Assembly: GCF_027409185.1 (NCBI RefSeq)
Contig: NC_084461.1
Coordinates: 187,772,001 to 187,836,000 of the forward strand
Length of the DNA stretch: 64,000 nucleotides
Origin: Cynocephalus volans
Taxonomy: Eukaryota; Chordata; Mammalia; Dermoptera; Cynocephalidae
Direction of reading: 5' to 3'
Of this stretch, positions 41,001 to 46,300 are shown piece after piece (within the stretch, counting starts at the first letter, position 1; every line of letters starts with the position of its first letter). A model generated the notes under the pieces. That model made no database searches, was not told where the DNA came from, and worked only from the letters and a program-made list of their open reading frames with translations. The position numbers and the translations under genes were made by a program.

Positions 41001-44000
41001 GAATTTTGTGCCAGCACATGCAGGTGCTGGTTGAAGAGGATCCTGGCTTGAATCCCACCCCCTTTCTCATCTCACTTCTGGATCCTTCCACACACATGTG
41101 TGTGGATGCCTCAGACCACATGCCCAAGCTCCTTCTACACCCTCCACCTGTAAACAGCTGCCCCTTGGCCACCCCTTGGACCTAGAAACATGCCCATTGG
41201 TGCTGTGGTCTGCTTTCAAGAAGATTAATCTGAAAAGAGGCTCAGGGCCATTTGGGAAGAGAATTCTGGGGTCCTGGGTACATAGAGCACTGTGGGATAT
41301 GACTGCAGCTCTGGGTGGGAGACACATTCTGCCATGACAGGCAACATTCTAAGATGCCTCTAGGATTTCCTGCATCCTTGTGTACACCCCATGCATGATC
41401 CCCAGAACTTTGAGTATGATGGATATTTTATCCCCGTGATAAGGTTGTGTTATATGGTATAGTTGCCCCTCAAACAGGAATATTATCTTGGCGGGCTTGA
41501 CCAAACCACATGAGCCCTTTTAAAGCAGAAAGTTTTCTTTGACTGATCCTGGAAGAGAAATTAGAGATTTGAAGCCCAAAACAGTTCATTGAGTCATTGC
41601 TGGTTTGAAGATAGAGAGGCCACATGGCAAGGAATGTGGATGGATTTCAAAATCTGAGAGTGGCCCCTGGTTGACAGCTGACAAAAAACCAAAGCTCTCA
41701 GTTCGACAACCTTGAGGAATTGAATTCTGCCAACAACAGCGATAACTTGGAAGTGAATGTTTCTCCAGAGTCCTCAAATAAGAACTCAATCCAGTGCCCT
41801 TTGATTTAGGTCTGTGGGCTATATTAATTTCTATTGTTGTGTAACAAATAGGGAAGCTCACAGTCAACAGAGGGACAGAGAGGGGCCCTCTAAAGCATGG
41901 GGTCCAGAGAAGGGGGTCCCTTTTGCTAGGTCAAAGGGCAATCCTGCCCCCCCCACATTCTGCTCACCCCCACTACCCCGTGTGGTTCCCTGTATATCAT
42001 AGTGTTGCACAGTGCATGCATTTAAAAAACTTGGGTCTCATGATATCCTAGCTGCCAGGGAAGTTGGGAAATTAAGTTGTGACATATAGTGAGAGATGGA
42101 GAACAAAACATGGGGATTTCCCGAAGTCTAGTTAGGCTGTTCAAATCATTATTCCCCACTCTGAGAACCAATCTTATAGGATTATTTATGAGGATCAAAT
42201 AGGCTAATGCATGTCACAGGCTAAGACCCAGAACTGGCCCATGTTAAGCACTCAACACTACTCAATAGGCATTATCATATTTCAAGCAGAATGATCTCTC
42301 TAAAATGAAAATATAAGCATCAAGCCCTTAATGTTTTCTGTATGTTTGAAAATTTCCATAATAAAATGTTGGGAAGAATAACTCTTTATGTGTTCTCAGT
42401 GCCCTCAGGTTACAACTCAAGGCTGTCCATCATCTGGCCCCTGCTGGCTTCTCCAGCTGCATCCTGTCCTCCCCTTCTCTGGCATTATACAGCCAGCCAG
42501 CTGACACGTGAGTAGTACTGTGAATAATCCATATTATCTGCTTCTTCGTCTTGTTCCTGTTCCCCTGAAGATGGCAGGGGCCATAGGGGCTGGAAGGCCC
42601 CACCTCATGGATGTGTGGCCACCCTCGGGGTGAACAGGCAGCTAGCCAGGAGCTACATTTTAACAGCCACAAACTAGCACTGTGGCACTGTCTCCATGGT
42701 GATGGACTTTGGACTTTCCAGTCTCAGAAATTGTAAGCAATAAATTCTGTTTTTCTGTGTAAATCACCCAGTCTCATGTATTTCTGTTATAGCAACACTA
42801 AAAGGACTAATACAGAAAATTGGTACCAGAGAAATAGGGTGATGCTTATAACAAATACTTGAAAATGTGGAAACAGCTTTCAAACTGGGTGTTGAGGAGA
42901 GGCTGGAAGAATTTGGAGGAACAAGCTAGAACAAGCTTAGATGCTGGTGAAAGTTTAGAAGACAAGAAAATGAGGGAAAGTTTGAAATGTCTTAAAGACT
43001 GGTTATGTGGTGGTGAGCAGAATGCAGATAGAAATATGGACTGTAAAGACCATTCTAAGGAGGTCTCAGATAGAAATAAGGAGTTTTTAGGAAACTTTGG
43101 CAAAGATCACCCTTGCTATGAACTGGCAAGGAACTTGGCATCATTGTGTCCATGCCCTAGTACTTTGTGGAGGTTGGAACTTAGGAGTTGTGAACCAGAG
43201 TATCTGGCAGAAGAAATTTCTAAGCAGCAAAGCATGAAGGAAGCTGCATGGTTATTTCTAACAGCCTGTGCTGATTTATGGCAGCAAAGATATAACATAA
43301 AGCCAGAATTTAAAAGGGAAGCAGAGTGTAAAGATTTGGAAAATTTGCAGCCTGGCCATGTGGTAGAGCAGAAGAGAGCATCTTCAGAAGAAAAATCCAG
43401 TGGTACTAAGAAGATGAGTGAAAAAGAATGGGATTATCAAGAGAAGAGGGGGAAAGGCCCTGAAGGCACTGCAGAAGCCTCTGGGATGAACCCTTCTATT
43501 TCAGGCCCAAAGACCTAGAGAGTCAAAATGGTCTCAGGGAACAGGTCCTCCTGAGGGAACAGGTGGCCCTGGGCACCCTCCACAGGTTTGCTGCCCAGGG
43601 CCACCTCTAGAAGCTGCTTCCAGCACCAGCACCCCAGCTGCTTTGGCTGCTCCAGCTGTGGGTAAATTGGTCCCAGGTGTGTCTGGATGTGCAGCTTTGG
43701 AAAATACAAGCTGGAAGCCTTGGTGGCATCCATGTAGTGTTAGGTCTACAGGATTGCAGAATGCTAGAGCTGTGGAGGCTTGGGAGTCTCCACCCCAATT
43801 TCAGAGGATGTATGGAAAAGTCTGTGGGCCCATGAAGAGACCTGTCACAGGGGTGGAGTCACCACAGACAACCTTTGTTAGAGCAATGCTGAGTGGAAAC
43901 GTGGGGTCAGAGTTGCAACAGAGAAACCCCATCAGCGCCATATCTTGTGGAGCCATGAGAGCAGGACTGCCATGGAGACCCCCAGTCTGTGGAGCTACCA

Positions 44001-44655
44001 GTGTACAATGCCAGCCTGCAAGAACTAAAGCATCACTTGAGACCAGGAAAGCCACAGGAGTGGAGTTACCAGAGGACTTGGGGACCCAACCCCCATGCCA
44101 GCATGCAGAGGAGGTCGAACATGGAATCAAGGTACCTGATTCGCCAGCCTTGAGATTTAATGCCTGCCCTGTTGGGTTTTGAACTGGTTTGGGAGCTGTT
44201 ACACCTTTCTTTTGGCCTATTTCTCCCTTTTGGAATGGGAATATGTACCTTATGTTTGTCCCACAACTGTATCTTGGAAATAGATAACTTGTATTGATTT
44301 CACAGATGGGACTTTGAACTATGGACTTTTGAATTGAGACAAATTAGGACTTTGGGGATGAAATGAATGGGGATGATTTTTCACGTGAAAAGGACATGAA
44401 TTTGGGGGGCCAGGGGTGGAAGGTAGTGGATTGAATTATGTCCCCCCAAAATTCATTGAAGCTTGAATTGTTTCCCAAGTTTTATGTATTAGAAACTTAG
44501 CCCCCACTGTGACTGTTAAGAGGATGGGAAATCCTATTATGGTAATTGAAAGGTGGAGCCTTGAAGAGGTGATTGGATTGTAGGACCATGCAATAGTGAG
44601 TGTATTAAAAACGGTGGTCAGGGCATGTTTCTGAGGGCTTTAAAAGCAAAGGAGA

Positions 44656-44689
<34 letters not shown>

Positions 44690-46128
44690 GCTATCTCTGC
44701 TCTCTCTGCTTCCACCATCTTGCAATGTGAGACCCCTGGGTCACTGTCGCCACCACCAGATGGACTTTGGACTTCCCAGTCTCAGAAAGTGTAAGCAATA
44801 AATTCTGTTTTTCTGTGTAAATCACCCAGTCTCAGGTATTTCTGTTATAGCAACATCAAAAGGACTAATACACCATTTCACATACACTAGGTTGGCTACA
44901 ATCAAAAAGACAGACAATAATAACAAGTGTTGGTGAGGGTGTGGAGATACTGTGCTGATGAGAATGTAAAAAGTGCAGGTGCTGTAGAAAACATCCCCAC
45001 AGTTTCTCCAAAGGTGAAACATAGAATTATTATATGACCCAGCAATTCCACTCCTAGGTATATACCCAAGAGAAATGAAAACATGTCCACACAAAACCTT
45101 GACACAAATGTTCATGGCAGCATTATTCATGATAGCCAAAAAGAGAGACAACCCAAATGTCCATCAGCTGATGAATGGATAAATAAAAGTGGTCATACAA
45201 GGGGATATTATTCATCCATGAAAAGGAATGAAGTACTGGCACATGCTACAACATGGGTGAACGTTGTAAACACTCTCTAAGTGAAAGAGGCCAGACATAA
45301 AGGACCATATATTATACTGTTCCATTTATATGAAAGAGTGCAAAAAGTAGATTAATGGGTTTCTGGAGCTGAGGAGGGGTGTGAGGGGCAGGAATGATGG
45401 CTAAGAGGTAGGGGGTTTCTTTTGGGGCTGATGAAAATATTATAAAATTGATTGTGATGATGCTTGCACAACTCTGTGAATATACTAAAAACTATTCAAT
45501 TGTAGACCTTAAATGGGTGAATTGTATGGTGCATGAATTATATCTCAAGCTGCTTTTTAAAAAAGTGGGAGCTTCCTCGACATTGGGGAGGACCTAGTCA
45601 TATTTACAAGCCTGGTCCTATTCCTCCCCCTAAGCACGATGACTCAGACACCAGCAATATCACTAGGTGTGCCCTGGAATCCTTGCCTCCTCCCTGGGAA
45701 TCCAGGGTGTTGCTCTGCATTTTCCCACCTTCCCCAGGCATGCCCTGCCCTGCTCACCCTGGCAGGCCTGGGGTAGGGCTGAGAGGAGTCACACTTGCCT
45801 CCCATGACTTCTTTCTAGAGCACCCTGGCTCGGCTTCCTGCCACCTGTTGCTTCCTGCCACCTGAGCAGCTTGCTGTGACAGCACGTCTCAGATTTGAAA
45901 ACGACAATGTGGAATTCAAGATGTGCACCTGAAGCTGTACCTAGAGGTTTCCTGTGCTGTCAACCATTGCAGAGATTTGGGATCCTCTCCACACCCCACT
46001 TACCTAACGTAGGAAAAGATGATCACGTGGAAGATCCACTTAATGGTGCCATAATTCATGCTCTGGATCCGGGTGACTTTGTTTGTCTCATACTGGAAGA
46101 CATCGTTCCAGCTACAGCAGGCTGGCAT
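2137..46128 (-). CDS. P2RX7: P2X purinoceptor 7, 13 coding exons (whole gene span)
   Basis: This is an ATP-gated, trimeric, non-selective cation channel of the plasma membrane. In the P2X7 family it drives K+ efflux, NLRP3 inflammasome activation and IL-1beta release in myeloid cells. I assembled the coding sequence from 13 exons with GT-AG junctions: 125, 169, 69, 73, 97, 81, 130, 137, 91, 66, 150, 102 and 498 nt, giving 595 residues. Visible landmarks, with residue numbers from this assembly: TM1 near 26-46; ATP-contacting Lys64/Lys66, Asn292-Phe293-Arg294 and Lys311; all ten ectodomain cysteines (119,129,135,152,162,168,216,226,260,269); TM2 near 330-355; a Cys-rich anchor at 362-377; and the long Cys-rich C-terminal ballast domain that separates P2X7 from other P2X subunits. 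No frameshift or stop was found. Differences from the human protein as I remember it include Ser42, Thr348, Cys370 and loss of the Asn284 sequon. In human the neighbours are OASL upstream and P2RX4 downstream; neither is visible here. Confidence 0.97.
3368..3840 (+). mobile_element. L1 3'-end fragment
   Basis: It contains GATGAATGGATAAAAAAATT, GTGGTTGCCAGGCAATGGGG and CACTGAATTGTACACTTTAA, the typical 3' tail of old mammalian L1s. An (AC)n run follows at 3864-3882. Confidence 0.75.
4220..4402 (-). mobile_element. tRNA-derived SINE (CYN-type), minus orientation
   Basis: On the plus strand the tail side (T run, then ACCGGTAAGGGGATC) comes first and GGGCCGGCCC ends it. The two halves are joined at ACCGGCCATCCC. 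It is flanked by the 16-bp near-perfect duplication agaa(a/g)ggaattttctt (4204-4219, 4403-4418). It lies in intron 12. Confidence 0.85.
4805..5285 (+). mobile_element. L1 3'-end fragment
   Basis: ACAACTCAGCACTTCCACTC, CCATCAACAGCAGAAGGG and GTGATCAGATGGAGGTGCTG fit the L1 3' end. Position 4817-4852 also repeats part of 2687-2723, just outside exon 13. Confidence 0.65.
5316..5417 (-). CDS. P2RX7: P2RX7 exon 12 (cytoplasmic cap region)
   Basis: The exon is 102 nt (34 codons), starting [20 protein letters not shown] and ending GQKVP. It begins the cytoplasmic tail. The acceptor is TTTTCCTAG and the donor is CCCA/GTAAGT. Both junctions are in phase 0. Confidence 0.94.
6246..7922 (-). mobile_element. 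1.68-kb L1-mobilised retroposon of unrecognised type, in intron 11
   Basis: A 16-bp perfect target-site duplication (6230-6245 and 7923-7938) flanks this block, and the minus strand shows TT/AAAAAA at the insertion point, the L1 endonuclease pattern. In the minus sense the element begins with sequence resembling an L1 5' leader (about 7922-7080), passes a CAG/CTG-rich stretch (about 6570-6700) and a C/T-rich tract (about 6360-6290), and ends in AATAAATAAAA. No open reading frame is longer than 111 codons. A truncated relative lies at 63037-63406. It could be an internally deleted L1 or a composite non-autonomous element. Confidence 0.75.
8043..8225 (+). repeat. MIR SINE
   Basis: TAGCTGTATGACTTTGGGCA and TTGTGAAGATTCAATGAGCT show the MIR core. 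It interrupts an older L1-like stretch in intron 11. Confidence 0.75.
8789..8938 (-). CDS. P2RX7: P2RX7 exon 11 (end of TM2, Cys-rich anchor)
   Basis: The exon is 150 nt, from [19 protein letters not shown] to CESIIEPKP. It completes TM2 and encodes the juxtamembrane Cys-rich segment, which is palmitoylated in P2X7 and prevents desensitisation. Residue 348 is Thr, and residue 370 is Cys where I recall Trp in human, adding a cysteine to the anchor. The acceptor is TTCCGTAG and the donor is CCG/GTAAGG. Confidence 0.95.
8939..9026 (-). other. P2RX7: P2RX7 intron 10, very short, retained-intron candidate
   Basis: This is an 88-bp GT-AG intron between exons 10 and 11. Read through in frame from exon 10 it adds nine codons (VRDSLSHTL) and then TGA at 8999-8997, giving a 355-residue protein cut just inside TM2. 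Human P2X7B arises by retaining the same intron but, as I recall, reads 18 extra residues. Confidence 0.85.
9027..9092 (-). CDS. P2RX7: P2RX7 exon 10 (first part of TM2)
   Basis: The exon is 66 nt and encodes [20 protein letters not shown] plus GL, the gate-forming first part of TM2. Human has VVYIG where this gene has IVYIG. It is followed by an intron of only 88 bp, whose retention in human gives the truncated P2X7B form. Confidence 0.95.
9540..10160. repeat. Old dispersed repeat in intron 9, related to 21480-22030
   Basis: Both blocks have 'CACAGTGATTGGTTC / CACAGTGATTAGTTC', a nearby 'GTGG.C' and 'CATG..AGAG' layout and end in a 'TTGGGTTGGATTCTGTTACTT / TTAAGTTGAATTTCTGTCACTT' segment. 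The family is not identified. There is no other feature in the interval. Confidence 0.45.
10451..10541 (-). CDS. P2RX7: P2RX7 exon 9 (Lys311, approach to TM2)
   Basis: The exon is 91 nt, encoding [20 protein letters not shown] through DILVFGT. Lys311, an essential ATP-binding residue, lies in LIKVFG. The acceptor is TCCTACAG and the donor is ACT/GTGAGT. A long inverted repeat lies 115 bp upstream in intron 8. Confidence 0.95.
10656..10784. repeat. Long near-perfect inverted repeat (hairpin) in P2RX7 intron 8
   Basis: Two 54-bp arms, 10656-10709 and 10731-10784, are reverse complements at 50 of 54 positions around a 21-bp loop. The loop repeats the end of the left arm, so a 17-bp unit (gtgattcatgggtaatc and a 3-mismatch copy) occurs twice in tandem before the right arm. 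The hairpin lies 115 bp upstream of exon 9 in transcription. It may be a snap-back MITE, a local inverted duplication or a structured RNA. No flanking TA or 8-bp duplication typical of a transposon is obvious. Confidence 0.9.
11060..11592 (+). mobile_element. LTR, copy A of a family seen twice in the gene
   Basis: It shares with 36044-36558 the segments CCAA/GCTAATATT.CTGC, CCATGGAAA, CCCTGTGGCCCTGCAT and CCTCTCTGTGTCATCAC followed by TTTATAAATTAAGA. It has a TATA-like CCCTATATAGC and AATAAAGCTTCTGGG, in promoter-to-polyA order. The family name is not recognised. Confidence 0.6.
12345..12806 (+). mobile_element. MLT1-like LTR in intron 8
   Basis: The segment runs from TGCGATGGGTTGAATCGTGG through GTCCTTATAAAGGAGAGGG and TTCTGTTGTTTTAACCACC to GGAAACTAATACAC. 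The family assignment is from remembered consensus and is approximate. The antisense 172-codon frame over it is not a gene. Confidence 0.7.
14196..14326 (-). mobile_element. tRNA-derived SINE (CYN-type) inserted in a MER5A-like element
   Basis: The 131-bp copy is flanked by the perfect 15-bp duplication tgaggttctgtatct (14181-14195, 14327-14341). It lacks the A-tail seen in other copies. It interrupts a MER5A-like hAT fragment, so it is younger than that fragment. Confidence 0.85.
14360..14476 (+). mobile_element. Monomeric tRNA-Ile-like SINE with (AAC)n tail
   Basis: GGCTGGTTAGTTCAGTTGGT plus TAGAGCGTGGTGTTG...GGGTTCAGAGCCCC reproduces the A- and B-box layout of a tRNA-Ile gene. It ends in CTGCTGATAAAAAACAAACAACAACAAC. 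It is the second SINE inside the same MER5A-like fragment. Confidence 0.8.
14945..16335 (-). mobile_element. L1 3'-end fragment with nested insertions
   Basis: ATTGAGGTGTAATTTACATA and CATTCACCTGTTATTGGATT are reverse-orientation L1 tail sequence. The continuity is broken at about 15330-15930 by a plus-strand L1 3' end (about 15440-15680) and a mariner-like MITE. Confidence 0.65.
15848..15929. mobile_element. 82-bp mariner-like MITE with TA duplication
   Basis: Terminal inverted repeats TGAGGGTACTTCAAGAAGTT and AACTTTTTGAAGACCCCTCA face each other, with TA on both sides (15846-15847, 15930-15931). It matches the Tc1/mariner insertion rule and is too short to code. Confidence 0.8.
17121..17315 (-). 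mobile_element. Two tandem-spaced monomeric tRNA-Ile-like SINEs
   Basis: Two diverged minus-strand monomers, about 17121-17207 and 17233-17315, each keep GTTAGCTCA/GTTAG-like A-box sequence and the AACACCAAGGTC-type anticodon arm. They are separated by a (TTTTA)n run. They lie in intron 8. Confidence 0.75.
18811..18947 (-). CDS. P2RX7: P2RX7 exon 8 (ATP-contact NFR motif)
   Basis: The exon is 137 nt, from [15 protein letters not shown] to PGYNF plus two bases. It has Cys260 and Cys269 and the Asn292-Phe293-Arg294 motif that contacts ATP. The sequon at residue 284, present in human and mouse as I recall, reads Lys-Glu-Ser here. The acceptor is CCCCCAG and the donor is CAG/GTAACT. Confidence 0.95.
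19180..20384 (+). mobile_element. Two old LTR-like repeats around exon 7
   Basis: About 19180-19495 ends TTGTTACAGCAGCCACAGAA, and about 19890-20384 ends AGCAGCAGATAACTAACACA. Both endings are typical of ERVL-related LTRs. Exon 7 (19694-19823) lies between them on the opposite strand. Confidence 0.5.
19694..19823 (-). CDS. P2RX7: P2RX7 exon 7
   Basis: The exon is 130 nt, starting [17 protein letters not shown] and ending NFSDVAIQ. It contains Cys216, Cys226 and the Asn213 and Asn241 sequons. The Asn213 sequon is NSS here and NIT in human as I recall. The acceptor is ACGAGCAG and the donor is CAG/GTTGGT. The donor deviates from consensus at +3 and +4 but remains GT. Confidence 0.95.
20404..20484 (-). 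CDS. P2RX7: P2RX7 exon 6
   Basis: The exon is 81 nt, encoding [17 protein letters not shown] and continuing to the phase-2 junction after HNYT. It holds two N-glycosylation sequons, Asn187 (NFT) and Asn202 (NYT), and the Thr189 region of the ATP pocket. The acceptor is CTCCCAG and the donor is AAC/GTAAGT. Confidence 0.95.
22765..22970 (+). mobile_element. hAT-type short DNA transposon fossil
   Basis: GTGCTGTCCAGTAGGGTAGC at one end and AAGTTCTATTGGACGGTGCT at the other, with CATATTGGATAGCACAGG inside, give an inverted-end MITE layout. A similar copy lies at about 53535-53740. Confidence 0.6.
22998..23070. repeat. (TG)n microsatellite, 73 bp
   Basis: An uninterrupted TG run of 36 units lies in P2RX7 intron 5. 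The His-Thr repeat frame over it is an artefact. Being uninterrupted, it is likely length-variable among individuals. Confidence 0.97.
23819..23915 (-). CDS. P2RX7: P2RX7 exon 5 (head domain)
   Basis: The exon is 97 nt and encodes [19 protein letters not shown] followed by [13 protein letters not shown], with Cys152, Cys162 and Cys168. Human has VVYEG where this gene has IVYKG. The acceptor is CCCACAG, the donor is CG/GTAAGT, and the exon ends in phase 2. Confidence 0.95.
24964..25036 (-). CDS. P2RX7: P2RX7 exon 4 (Cys-rich head domain)
   Basis: The exon is 73 nt, starting [17 protein letters not shown] and ending DPQSK plus one base. It contains Cys129 and Cys135 of the head domain. The acceptor is CCTGCAG and the donor is AAAG/GTACCT. 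Just upstream on the minus strand, in intron 3, lies an old L1 3' end. Confidence 0.95.
25110..25590 (+). mobile_element. L1 3'-end fragment beside exon 4
   Basis: AATAGACAAATAAAATGTGG, CTGGTGGTTGCCAGGGGCTG and CACTTTAAAATGGTGGATG are L1 3' tail. It lies about 75 bp from exon 4 in intron 3. Confidence 0.75.
25985..26175 (+). repeat. MIR SINE
   Basis: GACCTTGGCCAAGTCACTTC, CCTCAGTTTCCTCACCTTTA and GTTGTTGTGAAGATTAAATG are the MIR core. Confidence 0.8.
26555..27165 (+). mobile_element. MLT1-like LTR split by a SINE, in intron 3
   Basis: It starts near AAAGATGGCCACAAATTCTT and ends AGCAACAGATAACTTGGAC, with the usual TTGTTGTTTTAAGCCCACCA near the end. The SINE at 26991-27088 interrupts it. Confidence 0.65.
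26991..27088 (-). mobile_element. tRNA-derived SINE (CYN-type), internally deleted, inside an LTR
   Basis: The 98-bp copy is flanked by aaagt(g/t)cttgtt (26979-26990, 27089-27100). The middle of the usual two-part structure is missing, joining the CACCACGCTC segment to CTCCCAAGTGAGCCACGG. It splits an MLT1-like LTR. Confidence 0.8.
27660..28520. other. Intron 3 segment without recognised features
   Basis: The interval is purine-rich in places (GGAGGGAGAAG, GGTGGGTGGGGGGAGAG near 28395) and contains short frames only. No exon of P2RX7, RNA gene or clear repeat was recognised. Confidence 0.6.
28953..29021 (-). CDS. P2RX7: P2RX7 exon 3
   Basis: The exon is 69 nt and encodes [15 protein letters not shown]... 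ending LCPE, with Cys119, the first of the ten conserved ectodomain cysteines. The acceptor is CTCTGCAG and the donor is GAG/GTAAAG. It is in phase 0 on both sides. Confidence 0.95.
30147..30315 (-). CDS. P2RX7: P2RX7 exon 2 (end of TM1, ATP-site lysines)
   Basis: The exon is 169 nt, between a TTTAG acceptor (AG at 30317-30316) and a CAG/GTGAGC donor. It encodes [10 protein letters not shown] through TADYTFPLQ. It carries the TKVKG motif whose Lys64 and Lys66 contact ATP phosphates in P2X structures. It ends in phase 0, at codon 98. Confidence 0.96.
30370..30550 (+). repeat. MIR SINE just upstream of exon 2
   Basis: TTCAGGCTCTGTTTAAATCC, TGACTCATTTTCCCTCTGTG and TTGTTGTGAGGATTAAATGT show a full MIR. 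It ends about 55 bp from the exon 2 acceptor. Confidence 0.8.
30740..30965 (-). repeat. MIR SINE, reverse
   Basis: TACTGAGTGCTTAATATGTG and CTTGCCCAAGGTCACACAGA are reversed MIR core. Similar reversed copies lie near 2785-2960, 22335-22460, 23095-23250, 27405-27655 and 36990-37215. Confidence 0.75.
31045..31745 (-). mobile_element. Tigger-like (Tc1/mariner class) DNA transposon fossil
   Basis: GGTAACTGAAACCACAGAAA near 31690 and GTGATTCACGTCCCATGTAG near 31550 resemble a Tigger end read in reverse. It has no intact transposase frame. It is in intron 1. Confidence 0.55.
32285..33065 (+). mobile_element. L1 3'-end fragments, two adjoining copies
   Basis: Two similar tails, about 32285-32500 and 32560-33065, both contain a 'GAATGGATAAAGAAA / GAATAAATGGATAGAC' and 'ATTATTCAGCCATAAAAAGG' layout. 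Confidence 0.7.
33331..33446 (+). mobile_element. tRNA-derived SINE (CYN-type), young copy in intron 1
   Basis: The 116-bp copy has a 16-bp perfect duplication aagaaagaccttgggg on both sides (33315-33330, 33447-33462). It retains many CpG sites, has the B-box-like GGGTTCGGATCC and ends in an A run after GGTGCGGGCG. The perfect duplication and retained CpGs suggest a recent insertion. Confidence 0.85.
33465..34835. other. Intron 1 segment without recognised features
   Basis: About 1.4 kb between the young SINE and the reversed LTR shows no clear repeat or exon. The region around 34045-34270 is purine-rich on the plus strand. An alternative first exon, as reported for rodent P2X7, could lie in intron 1 but nothing here stands out. 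Confidence 0.5.
34840..35312 (-). mobile_element. MLT1-like LTR, reverse orientation, in intron 1
   Basis: On the plus strand it starts TTAGTTTCCGGTTGTTGCTG, TAACAAATTACTG and continues to GCATTATTCAGCCTGTTG, the reverse of the usual LTR order. Confidence 0.65.
36044..36558 (+). mobile_element. LTR, copy B of the same family
   Basis: It is in the same orientation as 11060-11592, with shared 3' part (CCCTGTGGCCCTGCAT...TTTATAAATTAAGA) and the TATA-like ACTTATACCCC. The polyA hexamer present in copy A is changed here (CAAGAAAAGC). It ends GGCACAAAACA. It interrupts an old L1-like fragment. Confidence 0.6.
37215..37612 (-). pseudogene. L1 ORF2 reverse-transcriptase fragment (defective)
   Basis: The minus strand encodes pieces of the L1 reverse transcriptase: [25 protein letters not shown] and [18 protein letters not shown]. 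The catalytic Phe-Ala-Asp-Asp motif is changed to Phe-Lys-Asp-Ala, and only part of the domain remains. It is an old dead LINE-1. Confidence 0.85.
38180..39605 (+). mobile_element. L2 (LINE2) fragment, split
   Basis: GCAGTTGACACTGTTGACCA, AACTCACTTTCTCCTGGC and ATCTATATCTCCAGCTCCAG are typical L2 segments. An LTR-like block interrupts it. Confidence 0.6.
38729..39240 (+). mobile_element. LTR-like insertion within an L2 copy
   Basis: L2 sequence on the left (38180-38728) resumes at about 39245. The block between has a TATA-like TGTATAAACACC near 39060 and AATAAACTTCCTGCC near 39140, the order of an LTR. Ends are not sharply defined. Confidence 0.5.
40330..40845 (+). mobile_element. MLT1-like LTR in intron 1
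   Basis: It contains CTTTGCAGATGTGATTCAGT, GATTATCCTGTATTATATAG, AAATTTCTGTTGTTTTAAGC and ends TAGGAAACTATTACC. It is a plus-strand, old, diverged LTR. Confidence 0.65.
41000..42400. other. Intron 1 segment, mostly unassigned
   Basis: About 41360-41830 has the look of an old LTR or LINE tail (TCTATTGTTGTGTAACAAAT near 41830). No gene or young insertion was seen. Near 42405 an L2-like segment (CATCTGGCCCCTGCTGGCTT) begins. Confidence 0.45.
42686..44872 (+). mobile_element. MaLR-type LTR retrotransposon (5' LTR truncated)
   Basis: The 3' LTR at 44427-44872 (446 bp) starts TGGATTGAATTATGTCCCCC and ends AGGACTAATACA. A 5' LTR remnant of its last ~130 bp lies at 42686-42814, with roughly 6 differences in 115 bp by eye. 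The 1.6-kb internal region is of MaLR size. A purine-rich tract precedes the 3' LTR, which contains (CTGT)n/(CT)n near 44657-44700. The 5' part of the first LTR is missing, so no target duplication can be checked. Confidence 0.75.
42859..43518 (+). CDS. Internal ORF of the MaLR-type element (219 residues), function unknown
   Basis: This is the longest single open frame of the window, inside the internal region of the LTR element. The product is hydrophilic and Glu/Lys-rich with several Cys and Trp, and includes a [15 protein letters not shown] stretch near the middle. MaLR internal regions hold remnants of gag-like sequence, and this could be such a remnant, but I see no zinc knuckle or protease. 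A second frame (43643-44182, 179 residues) follows in another phase. It may be chance preservation in a relatively young insertion. No host function is implied. Confidence 0.35.
   Translation: MKMWKQLSNWVLRRGWKNLEEQARTSLDAGESLEDKKMRESLKCLKDWLCGGEQNADRNMDCKDHSKEVSDRNKEFLGNFGKDHPCYELARNLASLCPCPSTLWRLELRSCEPEYLAEEISKQQSMKEAAWLFLTACADLWQQRYNIKPEFKREAECKDLENLQPGHVVEQKRASSEEKSSGTKKMSEKEWDYQEKRGKGPEGTAEASGMNPSISGPKT
44878..45560 (+). mobile_element. L1 3'-end fragment after the MaLR element
   Basis: AGCAATTCCACTCCTAGGTA, ATGTCCATCAGCTGATGAAT and TGTAGACCTTAAATGGGTGA are L1 tail. It abuts the 3' LTR at 44872, so the LTR element landed next to or in it. Confidence 0.7.
46004..46128 (-). CDS. P2RX7: P2RX7 exon 1 (start codon, N-terminus, TM1)
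   Basis: The ATG is at 46128-46126 and the exon ends in a GTAAGT donor (46003-45998). It encodes 41 residues plus two bases, beginning MPACC and including the cytosolic N-terminus with the conserved [11 protein letters not shown] stretch and the start of TM1. Residue 7 is Trp where I recall Cys in human. The split codon 42 is AG/C, which reads Ser where human has Cys. Confidence 0.96.
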
Positions 46129-46300
46129 GGTGAGAGGCTCACTTCCTGCTCTGGGCTGGACCAGGGCTCAACCCTCCCAGACACGGACACAGCCAACCCC
46201 CCAGTTAACAGCAAAATGAAACACACTGATTCTTAGCAGGAGCCTTTAGCTTTGAGTTCATCCAATGCCTGCAGAGCGGGGGCGGGCCCTGGCAGCTGCC
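46129..46300 (-). promoter_or_regulatory. P2RX7: P2RX7 5'-UTR and proximal promoter region
   Basis: This is the sequence directly upstream of the start codon. No TATA box or CpG island is visible. An AGGAAGTG core, the binding pattern of ETS/PU.1 factors, lies on the minus strand about 13-20 nt before the ATG (plus strand cacttcct at 46140-46147). PU.1-type regulation would fit myeloid expression of P2RX7, but the motif is short and the transcription start is not visible. Confidence 0.4.

Noticed and set aside
44657..44700. CRISPR-like short tandem units
   Set aside because: It is a (CTGT)n/(CT)n microsatellite inside the LTR; no spacers.
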